From positions 1 to 38,482 of the IMG/VR virus record IMGVR_UViG_3300032163_000050: a DNA stretch of 38,482 bases; one strand, given 5' to 3'. Below the pieces are notes generated by a model. It saw only the letters and a list, made by a program, of their open reading frames with translations, did not search any database and was not told where the DNA came from. Made by a program: the position numbers and the translations under genes. The DNA is from a virus. Shown here one piece after another: positions 18,458 to 27,493 of the stretch (the first letter of the stretch is position 1; every line of letters starts with the position of its first letter).

Positions 18458-20687
18458 TGCTGAAATAGACTCAGTATATGCACCCAAGGACGGACTGAGC
18501 CTGCAAAAGCTGGAGGAAATGCTATCTGATATTCGTTGGCAGCCCAAGTGGCGCGAAGAAGCAAGCAAGGCTGTTGATTATTACGATGGTCACCAACTGA
18601 CTCAAGAGAGGCTTGCGCGTATGGATCAGTTGGGTATTCCACCCCTGATTACGAATTTGGTCGCACCGGCAATCAATACCATGCTGGGAATGGAAGCTCG
18701 CACCCGCACTGATTGGCGCGTGACCCAGGAGAATGAAGTCCAGGAAGTCCCTGAAGAAATGATGGATGCGATGAACGCCAAGCTTAATGAGGCCGAGCGT
18801 GAATCGCGTGCTGATCGTGCTATCTCTGATGGGTATGCGTCGCAAGTTAAAAGCGGGATAGGCTGGGTTGAGGTATCAAGAGCCTCTGACATCATGGCGT
18901 ATCCGTACCGTGTGTCATCCGTGCACCGTGATGAAATATGGTGGGATTGGCGCGCAAAAAATCCTGACTTGTCTGATGCGCGCTATCTAATCCGCAAGCG
19001 CGCTTTTGATCAGGACGTACTGATGGCGATGATGCCTGAGCATGCTGACCTGCTTAAATGGGCGATTGAGGATAAATTCAGGACATGGCAGTGGGACACC
19101 AAGCAGAACATTGATACCCAGCTGGCCTATGCTGCGCATCTTGAGCGAATTACCAACATTGATGCGCTGGAATGGCGCAATGCTGATCGCAGACGTGCGA
19201 CATTGTTTGAAGTTTGGTATCGGGTATGGCGGCGCGGCATGGTGTTGAAGCTGCCAAATGGCAAGGTTATTCCATTCAAAAAAGAGGATCAGCGGCACAT
19301 TCAGGCAGTGCAGGCTGGTTTTATCAAGCCGTTTGAAGCCACTTATGCAGAGACTCGACAGGCTATTTACATGGGCTGTCACCGTTTATACGACATGATT
19401 ACACCGTATGCACATCGGCACTTCCCTTATGTGCCATTTTGGGGTTACCGGGAAGACTTGAACGGCGTGCCCTATGGTCTGATACGTTCAATGATGTCAC
19501 CGCAGGATGTGATTAATAGCTCAGACTCAAAGATGCACTGGATGCTGAATTCACGCAGGCTGCGCGCTGATTCTGATGCGATCGATCAGCGATATAACAC
19601 ATGGCAGAACGTGCGCGAAAACCTTGCCCGCGCAGATTCGATTGTATTGCTGGATCCGAGCAAGCCTCAAGCACGCTTCATTGAAGATAACGATAACGGA
19701 CTAACGTCTGAACAGTTTCAACGCCGCATGCAGGCTGCATCCGATATTAATACCGCTGGAGGTGTATACGGTGCGGGCCAAGCCCAGAATTCCGGCGTGA
19801 CTTCTGGTGTTGGATTGAATACTTTGATAGACCAAGGTAACACTGCTACCGCTGAGGTCAATGATAACTATCAGTATGCTCGTAGACAGGTTGGAGAACT
19901 GCTATTCTCATTGGTGCGCGAGGACTTGATGCACGATGAAATTCAAGTGTTGATCAAGAAGGAAGGTAAAAAGCAGCTGATTACCCTGAACCAGCGCATG
20001 CCAGATGGGAAGATTGCAAACAATGTAGCCAGCGTCCCGACAAAAGTGGTGCTGGAAGATGTGCCAAGTACGCCTGCCTTCCGTGCCCAGCAGTTAACCT
20101 TAATGACCGAACTTACCAAGTCGCTACCGCCGCAGTTCCAAGCGGCGATTATTGATATGGTTATCGGAATGACCGATGCGCCGCAGAAAGACAAGGTTGT
20201 TGAACGTCTGCGCAAGGTTGCCGGTATTGCACCGGATATGACACCGGAAGAGGAGCAACAGCAGTCAGATCAGGCCGCGCAGAAACAGCAAGCTGTTGAA
20301 GCCGCATTGATGGAGAAACAGGCTGCAGAAACAGCGCTGATCAAGGCCAAGGTCGCACAGACTGATTCCGTCACCCAGAAAACAGATGCCGATAAGCTGA
20401 TGAAGATGGTTGAGGCTATTTTTGTGGCACTGCAGGCCGGTCAGGTTGTGGCCAGCGTGCCGCAAGTCGCTGGCGTGGCTGATGAGATATTGAAGGGTGC
20501 CGGATATAAAGCCGCTGAAGGTGGAGAAAATCCGCAGATCCCGCAGGCTCAACCCGGAATTATGCCGCAGGAAGGGATGCCAGCCATGCAGGGAAATGGT
20601 GGAATGGCTCCCGAACATCCACAGCTGGCAGCAGGTGCGATGAATGGAATGGAGACAGCACGCTCAGATAGCGTGATGCAGCAGTAA
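18432..20687 (+). CDS. P22-like portal protein
   Basis: 751 residues from ATG 18432 (AAGGA upstream; a TTG ten codons earlier is less likely). It forms the dodecameric channel of the head vertex. The N-terminal DWRVTQEN, YPYRVSSVHRDEIWWDW and PYVPFWGYREDLNGVPYG (conserved P22-type region) and the long C-terminal helical barrel (EEEQQQSDQAAQKQQAV then EAALMEKQAAETALIKAKVA) are as in P22 gp1. The length is close to that of P22 gp1. The start overlaps the terminase end by 26 bases. Confidence 0.88.
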   Translation: MVQDQIGSNAEIDSVYAPKDGLSLQKLEEMLSDIRWQPKWREEASKAVDYYDGHQLTQERLARMDQLGIPPLITNLVAPAINTMLGMEARTRTDWRVTQENEVQEVPEEMMDAMNAKLNEAERESRADRAISDGYASQVKSGIGWVEVSRASDIMAYPYRVSSVHRDEIWWDWRAKNPDLSDARYLIRKRAFDQDVLMAMMPEHADLLKWAIEDKFRTWQWDTKQNIDTQLAYAAHLERITNIDALEWRNADRRRATLFEVWYRVWRRGMVLKLPNGKVIPFKKEDQRHIQAVQAGFIKPFEATYAETRQAIYMGCHRLYDMITPYAHRHFPYVPFWGYREDLNGVPYGLIRSMMSPQDVINSSDSKMHWMLNSRRLRADSDAIDQRYNTWQNVRENLARADSIVLLDPSKPQARFIEDNDNGLTSEQFQRRMQAASDINTAGGVYGAGQAQNSGVTSGVGLNTLIDQGNTATAEVNDNYQYARRQVGELLFSLVREDLMHDEIQVLIKKEGKKQLITLNQRMPDGKIANNVASVPTKVVLEDVPSTPAFRAQQLTLMTELTKSLPPQFQAAIIDMVIGMTDAPQKDKVVERLRKVAGIAPDMTPEEEQQQSDQAAQKQQAVEAALMEKQAAETALIKAKVAQTDSVTQKTDADKLMKMVEAIFVALQAGQVVASVPQVAGVADEILKGAGYKAAEGGENPQIPQAQPGIMPQEGMPAMQGNGGMAPEHPQLAAGAMNGMETARSDSVMQQ

Positions 20688-20727
20688 TACAAAATTTCCG
20701 AGTGATTGCCGTTAGCAATTAAGCATG

Positions 20728-20748
20728 CCACCGAAAGGTGGTTTTTTT
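20728..20748 (+). terminator. Rho-independent terminator after the portal gene
   Basis: CCACC, loop GAAA and GGTGG followed by seven T. It lies between the portal and scaffold genes and may lower portal relative to scaffold and capsid, if internal promoters or partial read-through exist. Confidence 0.8.
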
Positions 20749-20806
20749 ATGCCCATATTTTATGGGTCATGTCGCATCTCAGCGTAACGAGAAAATGGAG
20801 GTTGAA

Positions 20807-21772
20807 ATGGCAGTAGCGAATCAGGAAGAGTTGGCAGGCGCAAGTATCGAGCAAATCACAGAAATGGCATTGAAAAAAATCAACGAGGATGAGGGTGCGG
20901 GAGATGAAACCGACCCAATGCTTGAGGATGATACCAAAGCCAGTGAGGATATTGATGCAAGCGCAACAGAAGGCAAAAAGGATGTAGAACAGGCAGCGTC
21001 CGGCCAGCCCGAAGGAGAGGTATCCAAGAAGTCTGACAAGGAAATGAACTTTGCTGCATTACGCACCAAGGTACAGAAAACCGAAGCGGAACTTGCGGCA
21101 GCGCAGGAAGAGATTAAAAAACTCTCCGAGCGCAATACCTTTAAAGCTGAACTTCCAGAGGATCATGCGCAAAAGATGGAGTCCATAAGCAATGACCTTA
21201 TTGCGATTGGCAGATCCTTTCAGGATGGTGATCTTACTTGGGATGAATACCAACATAAGCTGAGAGAGACGACCGCAGTACGCGAAGCGCTTGTCGAAGA
21301 ATCAATATTGTCCAAGATTTCCGAGAGGATGAAGGTACAGGCCGAGGCGGACAAAGCAGCAAATGCCACGGCAAGCTGGGAAAGTACAGTCGGTAAGTTC
21401 ATAGATGCCAAGCCGGACGGCGTGGACTATAAAGGTGACGAAGCTAAGAATCGTGACTTGAATGTCTATGTCAAGGCATTAGCATCCGATACAGACAATG
21501 CTGATAAAGACTTTGACTGGTTCCTGAAAGAAGCACACGCGCTGGTAAAAGCAAAGCATCGTATTGCCGGTACTGGTGTAGCCAAACCTGAAATCAAGGA
21601 TGAAACACCATCAAGTAGCAAGCCATTTCAAACATTAAGCGATGTTCCGGGCGGAGTATTGGCCGGTAAGAGCGAATCCGAGAATCTGGAAGATATGAGC
21701 GGTGCGGCCTTGGCCAATCGCTTTATGAATGATCCAGGTGGTATCGACAAGCTTCTTGCATCGCTAGGGTAG
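20807..21772 (+). CDS. Scaffolding protein
   Basis: 321 residues from ATG 20807 with a strong GGAGGT (the upstream in-frame ATGs lie in or after the terminator hairpin). It is helical and highly charged, acidic at the start (DEGAGDETDPMLEDD), with a long coiled coil (LRTKVQKTEAELAAAQEEIK) and a C terminus (GGIDKLLASLG) like known phage scaffolds. It would fill the prohead and direct the assembly of the capsid encoded next. Confidence 0.83.
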   Translation: MAVANQEELAGASIEQITEMALKKINEDEGAGDETDPMLEDDTKASEDIDASATEGKKDVEQAASGQPEGEVSKKSDKEMNFAALRTKVQKTEAELAAAQEEIKKLSERNTFKAELPEDHAQKMESISNDLIAIGRSFQDGDLTWDEYQHKLRETTAVREALVEESILSKISERMKVQAEADKAANATASWESTVGKFIDAKPDGVDYKGDEAKNRDLNVYVKALASDTDNADKDFDWFLKEAHALVKAKHRIAGTGVAKPEIKDETPSSSKPFQTLSDVPGGVLAGKSESENLEDMSGAALANRFMNDPGGIDKLLASLG

Positions 21773-21795
21773 CACAGCAAATTAACCATTAATCG

Positions 21796-21816
21796 ACCGC
21801 CTTCTGGCGGTTTTTT
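21796..21816 (+). terminator. Rho-independent terminator between scaffold and capsid
   Basis: ACCGCC, loop TTCT and GGCGGT followed by T residues (21811-21816). The hairpin sits 20 bases before the capsid ATG and after the scaffold stop. It could separate transcript levels. Confidence 0.8.
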
Positions 21817-21835
21817 CGTTTAAGGAGAAAGAATC

Positions 21836-23113
21836 ATGGCTCAGACCACAGTACCAGCAGGAAGTCCGCTATCGCGGAAAGTGTTTGGTGCGGCACTATT
21901 TGCAAAAGTAGTCGTTGCCTCAAGCTTTATTAAAGCCCTTACGGGTGATGCACCCAAACAGTCAGACGCAGAGGCCAAGCTTAAAGGTCAAACCGTGCCT
22001 GATATGCCGGTTGTCCGCGTAACTGACTTATCCAAGTCAGCCGGTGACACCGTTTCAGTAGATGCTTTCGACACCAACAACGGTAAGCCTTTAATGGGCG
22101 ACCGTAATGCCGAAGGCCGTGGACAGAAGTTGTCCAGTTCCAGCCAGGACATCACCATCAACAACACGACTTACGTTGTGGACGTTGGCGGCAAAATGTC
22201 GCAACAGCGTACCGTGCATAGTCTGCGCGGCCTCGCCATGGCGCAATTGGCCGGTTACTTCCCACGCCTGAACTCGCAGCAAGCTATGGTTCACTTGGCT
22301 GGCGGTCGCGGTTCTCAGACTGGTAAGGACTGGATTGTGCCACTCGCAGCTGATGCAGATTTTGCCGATATTATGATCAACCCGGTCAAAGCTCCGTCAT
22401 ACAACCGTCACTTGGTTGTAAACGGCACGTCTTTCACTGAGGGCGGTCTGCAACTCGGCTCTATCGTATCGACCGACTTATGGACGCTGGCGCACGTTGA
22501 TGATTTGGCGGTTCGTCTGTCTGATCATAATATGGGCTTGCAGCCTGTGAAACTGGGTGACGATCCTGCGGCTGATGATGATCCCATCAAAGGCGTGTTG
22601 TTCTTGTCCGAGCGTCAGTGGTCACAAATCAAGACCAGTTCCTCTTATCAGACCGCTGTGCAAACAGCATGGGCACGCAAGAGCTACGGCACGAAACATC
22701 CGCTGTTCTCCGGTGAGCCTATCATGTGGAACGGTATCTTGATCCGCAAGCTGCCAAAGTTCGCAATCCGCATGGCAATCAGTGAGAACACCAACATCAT
22801 CACCGCAGCTAACCGCTACACCGGGACTGAATCTGTCCAGGCTGTAAACGGTTCTCTGTCTGCCGGTTATGCGGTTGAGCGTTCTTTGCTGTTGGGTGCT
22901 CAGGCACTGGCTTCCGTGTTCGGTCGCAATCAAAGTTCCGAGACTGGCTTTAGCTGGTTGGAGAATATGTACAACTTTGATCGAAACATGGAAGTAGCGG
23001 GCGAAGCGATGGGCGGTATGGCCAAGCTGCGCTTCAACTTCGATGATGGTGCTGGCAATCTGGAACCAACAGACCACGGCGTATTCGCTATCGACTCAGC
23101 TGTAAAATTATAA
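21836..23113 (+). CDS. Major capsid protein (DUF4043/N4 gp56-type)
   Basis: 425 residues with AAGGAG before the ATG. N-terminal GSPLSRKVFGAALFAKVVV then KLKGQTV, DTVSVDAFDTNNGKPLMGD, and DVGGKMSQQRTVHSLRGLA are features of the N4 gp56/DUF4043 family, an HK97-fold capsid. The middle and end have SYNRHLVVNG, FLSERQWSQIK and AQALASVFGRN. It lies between scaffold and cement genes as in BPP-1-type phages. Strong codon regularity suggests high expression. Confidence 0.88.
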   Translation: MAQTTVPAGSPLSRKVFGAALFAKVVVASSFIKALTGDAPKQSDAEAKLKGQTVPDMPVVRVTDLSKSAGDTVSVDAFDTNNGKPLMGDRNAEGRGQKLSSSSQDITINNTTYVVDVGGKMSQQRTVHSLRGLAMAQLAGYFPRLNSQQAMVHLAGGRGSQTGKDWIVPLAADADFADIMINPVKAPSYNRHLVVNGTSFTEGGLQLGSIVSTDLWTLAHVDDLAVRLSDHNMGLQPVKLGDDPAADDDPIKGVLFLSERQWSQIKTSSSYQTAVQTAWARKSYGTKHPLFSGEPIMWNGILIRKLPKFAIRMAISENTNIITAANRYTGTESVQAVNGSLSAGYAVERSLLLGAQALASVFGRNQSSETGFSWLENMYNFDRNMEVAGEAMGGMAKLRFNFDDGAGNLEPTDHGVFAIDSAVKL

Positions 23114-23172
23114 GGTATTGATTAGGTTGATTTATTTCAGCCTAATTCTTAACATTTTTAAGGAGAAGTAAA

Positions 23173-23604
23173 ATGGCAAACGCAATTTATCAGCCACAAT
23201 CTACTGCCCCACTGTATTCAAGCGATGATGGTAACCGCGTTGTATACAGTGACAGTGGAGTTGTTGCAGCAAACCTGGCTACAACCGACAAGCTTCGTCT
23301 CTGCAAAATTGCAGCAGGTACGAGGGTTGACCGCGTTGTAATTAAAAACCCTGACCTGGACTCTGGTGCAAACTTGGCTGTCAATATTGGCTTTTCGTAT
23401 GTAGATGGCTCAACTCTTGCTCAGTCAACTGCGGTGGCTTCGGCTGCGACAACCTGGCAAGCAGCTGCAACAACTACTTATGAAATTTTCCCTCCTTTGG
23501 TTTTGGAGAAAGATGCGTATCTGGAAGTTGTGCCTACTGTCGGCGGTGTTGGTACAGGAACTGTGTACGGCAAAGTTGAAGGTGAAATGTTGGGTGCGAA
23601 GTAA
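23173..23604 (+). CDS. Putative capsid cement (decoration) protein, 143 aa
   Basis: AAGGAG precedes the ATG. The product starts MANAIYQPQSTAPLYSSDDG and is almost all beta strand (VVYSDSGVVAANLA, RVDRVVIKNPDLDSGAN, EKDAYLEVVPTVGGVGTGTV), without cysteines apart from one. It has the size, beta-rich content and position, directly after the capsid gene, of the jelly-roll cement protein of BPP-1. Assignment by position and length, not by clear sequence identity. Confidence 0.65.
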   Translation: MANAIYQPQSTAPLYSSDDGNRVVYSDSGVVAANLATTDKLRLCKIAAGTRVDRVVIKNPDLDSGANLAVNIGFSYVDGSTLAQSTAVASAATTWQAAATTTYEIFPPLVLEKDAYLEVVPTVGGVGTGTVYGKVEGEMLGAK

Positions 23605-23625
23605 GCACAATTGATGTAGAAGTAT

Positions 23626-23649
23626 AAGCAGGCTTCGGCCTGCTTTTCT
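23626..23649 (+). terminator. Rho-independent terminator after the cement gene
   Basis: AAGCAGGC, loop TTCG and GCCTGCTT, then TTCTT. A stable eight-pair tetraloop hairpin with a weaker T tail, placed 20 bases after the stop. Confidence 0.75.
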
Positions 23650-23665
23650 TATTTGGAGAATTCCC

Positions 23666-24019
23666 ATGATCGGAATTAAATATATTGGCACGCGAGAAGT
23701 TCACGAGGATAACCTGTACGGCACCGGGCTGCGTTTCGCGCCGGATGAAGTGCATAACGTGGATGAGACGATTGCCGCAAAGATGTTGGTTCATGCCGAT
23801 GTTTACAAAGAGGCCAAGGCTATTAAAGGTGAACCGGCCGCAACAGCGAATACAAAGCCTGACAAGCTACCAATACCATTACCGAACCTCGAAGGCATGA
23901 ATAAGCAGGAACTGACTACCTTCGCCCAGCAGCACTACGGCGAAAAGATGCACCACAAGATGAGCGAGGAGAATATGCGCTCTGCCATTCTGGGTTACAT
24001 CCAGTCTCGCGGTAGATAA
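23666..24019 (+). CDS. Head-region protein with HeH/SAP-like C terminus, 117 aa
   Basis: The N-terminal half is beta-like (GIKYIGTREVHEDNLYGTG); the C-terminal half (LEGMNKQELTTFAQQHYGEK to EENMRSAILGYIQSRG) has the pattern of a small helix-extended-loop-helix domain seen in phage head proteins and in nucleic-acid-binding SAP/Rho-N modules. GGAG upstream. Probably a minor head or head-completion protein; function not proven. Confidence 0.65.
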   Translation: MIGIKYIGTREVHEDNLYGTGLRFAPDEVHNVDETIAAKMLVHADVYKEAKAIKGEPAATANTKPDKLPIPLPNLEGMNKQELTTFAQQHYGEKMHHKMSEENMRSAILGYIQSRGR

Positions 24020-24021
24020 TT

Positions 24022-24351
24022 ATGAGCTATACCCTGCAAGCTGTCGTAGACATGGGGCGTATTCCGCTGAACGATGATGACAAAGCACGCATGACCGATG
24101 CTATGGGCCTGACCTTCGCAAAGCAAGGCTTGCAAATGGTGCTATCAAAGCGGCCTGATCTATTCTTTGGGCAATATCTGGCACTGCCGGATATATCAGC
24201 ACTGGCACTTGGAAGCAGTTTCCCTGTGGATGACATCATCGCACCGGCAGTGGCTGATTACATCACGGCACGGGCGGAATCACGAAATGATGAAAGTATT
24301 ATCGAACAGCGCGCGACAATGTTCTACCAGCTATTCAAAGGACAGGTATGA
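24022..24351 (+). CDS. Putative head-tail adaptor, 109 aa
   Basis: Helical protein (LQAVVDMGRIPLNDDDKARM, LPDISALALGSSFPVD, DDIIAPAVADYITARAES) that follows the head genes. The C-terminal segment (IIEQRATMFYQLFKG) overlaps the next ATG. The pattern and position suit a small adaptor protein between portal and tail (DUF6682-type in my reading). Moderate certainty. Confidence 0.6.
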   Translation: MSYTLQAVVDMGRIPLNDDDKARMTDAMGLTFAKQGLQMVLSKRPDLFFGQYLALPDISALALGSSFPVDDIIAPAVADYITARAESRNDESIIEQRATMFYQLFKGQV

Positions 24352-25016
24352 CAACCAAGCTATTCAATACCCTGTTTGATGAGGTGCTGTCAGAGCTTGC
24401 CAGCGTGCCTCAACCGCTTGCTCTTAATGCAATCCGTAACGCGGCTATTGAATTATGCGAGCGTTCGATGATTTGGACGGCGACCGCAGCGTCGATTAAC
24501 TCTGTTGCAAATCAGGCAACCTATACTCCAATACCTGAAGCCAATACGGAAATTATCGGAGTGTTACAGGCTTGGTATAACGGGCTTGAGATTTTCCCCA
24601 AGACATTCGCACAACTGGAAGACCTCTTGTCAGATCCAGGTACAACCTACATTGCAGGTACACCGTGGACTGCACAATCAGGAATTCCAAAATACTACAC
24701 GGTTGAAAGACCTGACCAGATCATCCTTGCTCCCTATCCATTGGATGCAATTACTGCAGTTATTGTGCTGAAGGTAATTCAAAAGCCAACACGCGCAGCA
24801 ACTGGCATGGAACAGTGGATCATGGATAAGTATTTCATGGAGCTTGCAGCAGGCGCGAAATCACATCTATGCGCGATGCCAGGTAAGCCATGGTCAAGCC
24901 CTGAACTGGTTTCGTACTACGGAAACAAGTTCGAACAGGGCATTGTTGCTGCATCCGTTAAGTCTAGTGGAACATACAAACTGCCTGAAATGGTCACGGC
25001 ACCTTCTCCAATTTAA
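24348..25016 (+). CDS. Putative head-completion/tail adaptor protein, 222 aa
   Basis: ATG overlaps the previous stop. It contains RNAAIELCERSMIWTATAAS early, then YTPIPEANTEIIGVLQAWYN, GIPKYYTVERPDQIILAPYP and a helical C-terminal part (IMDKYFMELAAGAKSHLC). This combination of an N-terminal helix, beta core and helix is typical of podophage proteins that bind below the portal. The precise role is inferred from position. Confidence 0.6.
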   Translation: MTTKLFNTLFDEVLSELASVPQPLALNAIRNAAIELCERSMIWTATAASINSVANQATYTPIPEANTEIIGVLQAWYNGLEIFPKTFAQLEDLLSDPGTTYIAGTPWTAQSGIPKYYTVERPDQIILAPYPLDAITAVIVLKVIQKPTRAATGMEQWIMDKYFMELAAGAKSHLCAMPGKPWSSPELVSYYGNKFEQGIVAASVKSSGTYKLPEMVTAPSPI

Positions 25017-25028
25017 AGGAAATCAGCG

Positions 25029-26048
25029 ATGGAATTATTCTTAAATCGAGTTTGGGCGACTCTGGCATCAGGTATCAATAACTCGCAAACAAACTTGCCA
25101 TTAACTACCGGGCACGGTGCCAGATTTGGCACTATCGGTGCCGGTGACAAGGTTCGTATTGTATTTCTTGATGCAACTCTAAATGTCTCTGAGATTGTTT
25201 ATGCCACGGCAGTATCAGGAGATACGCTGACAATTACCCGTGGTCAGGACGGTACTATAGGCGCTACTCACCTTGCCGGTGACCGGATTGAATGTCGTAT
25301 CGGCAAGAGTACGATGGATATTCTTACCCAGAAAGAGCGGGCCGGGACGGATGCAATTGCAGAAATGCATATTGCAACAAGCAAGGAGACTCCGGTAGAT
25401 GCCGATGAGTTTGCAGGGGCAGATAGTGCCGCGACATTCGGATTAAAGAGATTTACTTGGGCGAATATCAAGGCGACACTGGTCACGACATGGAAAGATA
25501 CAACAGGCGGCTTTGTTGGGATGACACTGTTCAAGATCAACTTTAAGAACGCAGCGAATACATTCACCAGCTTTTTCACAAATTCGAATACAGCGGCGCG
25601 AACCTACACGTTTCAGAATCGAGACGGGACAATAGCTGATAATACTGATATTTCTGGAGCCATATCAACTGCTTCAAGTGATGCAACGACGAAAGCCAAC
25701 AATGCACAATCGGCAGCTTCTGCCGATGCAACTTCAAAGGCAAATGCCGCGCAATCAAATGCCGCCGCAGACGCAACCACAAAGGCGAACGCTGCAAATT
25801 CGTCGGCGCAAGCGTATACGCAAAACTATTTCGTTGATAACGATATTGGTGTAGAAGGTGTTGGCATGATGATATGGGCAAATGTAGCAGCGGCGTACTA
25901 TGGGACTCAGATTAGTGCGGGGCAGGCTGTGGCTGCGAGCCTTCTGCAAGATGCGAGCGGAACTGTATTGATATCGGGTACATGGAGAAGTATTAGCACG
26001 CAAACTGTAGGCTACAACACATTTGGTGTCTTCCAAAGAATATCTTAA
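25029..26048 (+). CDS. Tail fibre/appendage protein with Ala-rich coiled coil, 339 aa
   Basis: AAAGGA before the ATG. Residues 1-110 form a beta-rich attachment domain (LTITRGQDGTIGATHLAGDR is typical of fibre N-termini). A central shaft contains near-repeats (SDATTKANNAQSAASADATS, KANAAQSNAAADATTKANA) that form an Ala/Asp/Lys coiled coil. The C-terminal 90 residues (GVEGVGMMIWANVAAAYY to NTFGVFQRIS) form a beta tip probably for receptor contact. Followed by a DUF4376-type gene. Confidence 0.75.
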   Translation: MELFLNRVWATLASGINNSQTNLPLTTGHGARFGTIGAGDKVRIVFLDATLNVSEIVYATAVSGDTLTITRGQDGTIGATHLAGDRIECRIGKSTMDILTQKERAGTDAIAEMHIATSKETPVDADEFAGADSAATFGLKRFTWANIKATLVTTWKDTTGGFVGMTLFKINFKNAANTFTSFFTNSNTAARTYTFQNRDGTIADNTDISGAISTASSDATTKANNAQSAASADATSKANAAQSNAAADATTKANAANSSAQAYTQNYFVDNDIGVEGVGMMIWANVAAAYYGTQISAGQAVAASLLQDASGTVLISGTWRSISTQTVGYNTFGVFQRIS

Positions 26049-26059
26049 AGGTATAAATT

Positions 26060-26578
26060 ATGCGAATTAGAAATTTAAAAAATACAGAATCAAATTGTAT
26101 CGACATGGAGATTGAGCACCCTGACTACGGATGGGCTCCATTCTCAGCATCACCTACTGATAGCGAACCGCTTGGGCGCGATCTATATGCACAGGCAATC
26201 GCTGGAACTCTGGGCGCAATAACCCCTTACGTTAAGCCGCTGGCACAAGCTCAGACTGAACGGCTTGCAATTATTGAGGCAGCTTACATAGCAGCCAACT
26301 CCGCACCCATATCCTACATGGCAACAACATTCCAGGCTGATGCGGAAAGCCAGTCGTTAATCGCTGCCGTGCTAACTGCTTCCAGTGGGGCGCTCCCCGC
26401 AGGGTTCGTTTGGTACGATACCAATAACCTGCCAGTCACTATGACCTTCACGCAACTGCAAGGACTCGCCGGTAGCATCCTGTTGCGGGGTCAGCCATTG
26501 TTCGTAATCAAGCAAACCAAGAAAGCAGCAATCCGAGCAGCATTAACCGTTCAACAAGTGGAGGCAGTGACATGGTAG
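26060..26578 (+). CDS. DUF4376-domain fibre-associated protein, 172 aa
   Basis: AAAGGT upstream. Its N-terminal 60 residues resemble fibre assembly proteins (CIDMEIEHPDYGWAPFSASP), and the C-terminal 100 match DUF4376 (ADAESQSLIAAVLTASSGAL, VTMTFTQLQGLAGSILLRGQ, IKQTKKAAIRAALTVQQVEA). Such proteins are coded next to tail fibres and may be fibre tips or assembly chaperones. Firm domain call, open role. Confidence 0.8.
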   Translation: MRIRNLKNTESNCIDMEIEHPDYGWAPFSASPTDSEPLGRDLYAQAIAGTLGAITPYVKPLAQAQTERLAIIEAAYIAANSAPISYMATTFQADAESQSLIAAVLTASSGALPAGFVWYDTNNLPVTMTFTQLQGLAGSILLRGQPLFVIKQTKKAAIRAALTVQQVEAVTW

Positions 26579-27054
26579 ACCAACTTTTAAATTCGCTAAT
26601 TCTCGATCAGATACTTGCGCTGGCAAAAGATTACTATCTTCACTACATCGTATTCACCTTGCTGGTGTTGAATTTTACATGGGTATGGTTTACCGCAATC
26701 ATGCGCCTTCAGGAAATGAAAGAGTCAGGGCTGCTTGATGTGAAGCGCAATAAAACAATGTGGTATCTGGCATGGTTTAATTTGCTGATTGGGCTGATTA
26801 TGGACGCTCTGCTTGCAGTACTACTTTCGATTCCATTGCTTGATGTTCCAAGATGGTGGAGAGGTGAATTCCTGACTACCGCATTCCTGTCCAGACACTA
26901 CAACGAAAAACCCGCATTCGATGTATTTAAAATCTGGATGCCCCTTTATAACGCAGACCAGTGGTATTCGATGCACGTAAGAAAACCATTCGCCACATGG
27001 GCGGGAGCTGTACTGCTTGATGACATTGACCCTTCTGGAAAGCACATCAAATGA
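26572..27054 (+). CDS. Two-pass membrane protein in the tail region, 160 aa
   Basis: Overlaps the previous gene by 7 bases. Hydrophobic segments near residues 24-44 (HYIVFTLLVLNFTWVWFTAI) and 64-86 (MWYLAWFNLLIGLIMDALLA then VLLSIPLL). The C-terminal 70 residues are polar, with YNEKPAFDVFKIWMPLYN. An inner-membrane protein among structural genes is unusual. It may act on the host membrane late in infection or support the secreted nuclease-like neighbour. Confidence 0.7.
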   Translation: MVDQLLNSLILDQILALAKDYYLHYIVFTLLVLNFTWVWFTAIMRLQEMKESGLLDVKRNKTMWYLAWFNLLIGLIMDALLAVLLSIPLLDVPRWWRGEFLTTAFLSRHYNEKPAFDVFKIWMPLYNADQWYSMHVRKPFATWAGAVLLDDIDPSGKHIK

Positions 27055-27482
27055 AAATCGACAAAACAGATATAGCAGTAATCATGTGGACAATCGTTGC
27101 ATCGCTTTTTGTTTCCTGTGGTCCAGCACATGCTGTTGAATGTTCTATCTATGAGGATTGCAGATATGAAGTACAGCCGATGCGTAATTCTGCTGGAGAT
27201 TATCTGCGTCCGGTTGCAGTTTATAACGCCTTCGTAAAACTTCATCCATGCCCGTCTACGGGTTCAATTAAGTATCGTGATGGCTGTGTAGGATGGGCAA
27301 TCAATCATACCGTCCCAAGAGCTTGTGGTGGTATTCATGCAGTTTGGAATATGCAGTGGTTACCCTACGATATTAAGCATACTGTGGGAGATCATGCTGT
27401 AGATTCATTCGAGCGCAAAATATGGGCATATGATCCGCCAAAAATAGATACACCAACTTGCCGCAATAAAATCGTAAAGTAA
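27051..27482 (+). CDS. Secreted HNH-like nuclease-fold protein, 143 aa
   Basis: Overlaps the previous stop (ATGA). An N-terminal signal peptide ends with SCGPAHA before VECSIYEDC. The mature part contains CVGWAINHTVPRACGG followed by AVWNMQWLPYDIKH, the pattern of the H-N-H core of secreted HNH nucleases (N-H in place of the usual D-H), and paired cysteines that could form disulfides. Likely a periplasmic nuclease or a deactivated relative. Its role in a virion gene block is open. Confidence 0.7.
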   Translation: MKIDKTDIAVIMWTIVASLFVSCGPAHAVECSIYEDCRYEVQPMRNSAGDYLRPVAVYNAFVKLHPCPSTGSIKYRDGCVGWAINHTVPRACGGIHAVWNMQWLPYDIKHTVGDHAVDSFERKIWAYDPPKIDTPTCRNKIVK

Positions 27483-27493
27483 CCAGGGAAAAT

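Noticed and set aside
20738-20806. N-terminal extension of the scaffold protein
   Set aside because: It starts within the terminator hairpin, while ATG 20807 has a perfect GGAGGT.
23118-23152. ATTAGG...CCTAAT hairpin between capsid and cement genes
   Set aside because: A weak stem with a long loop and no T tract directly after it; not called as terminator.
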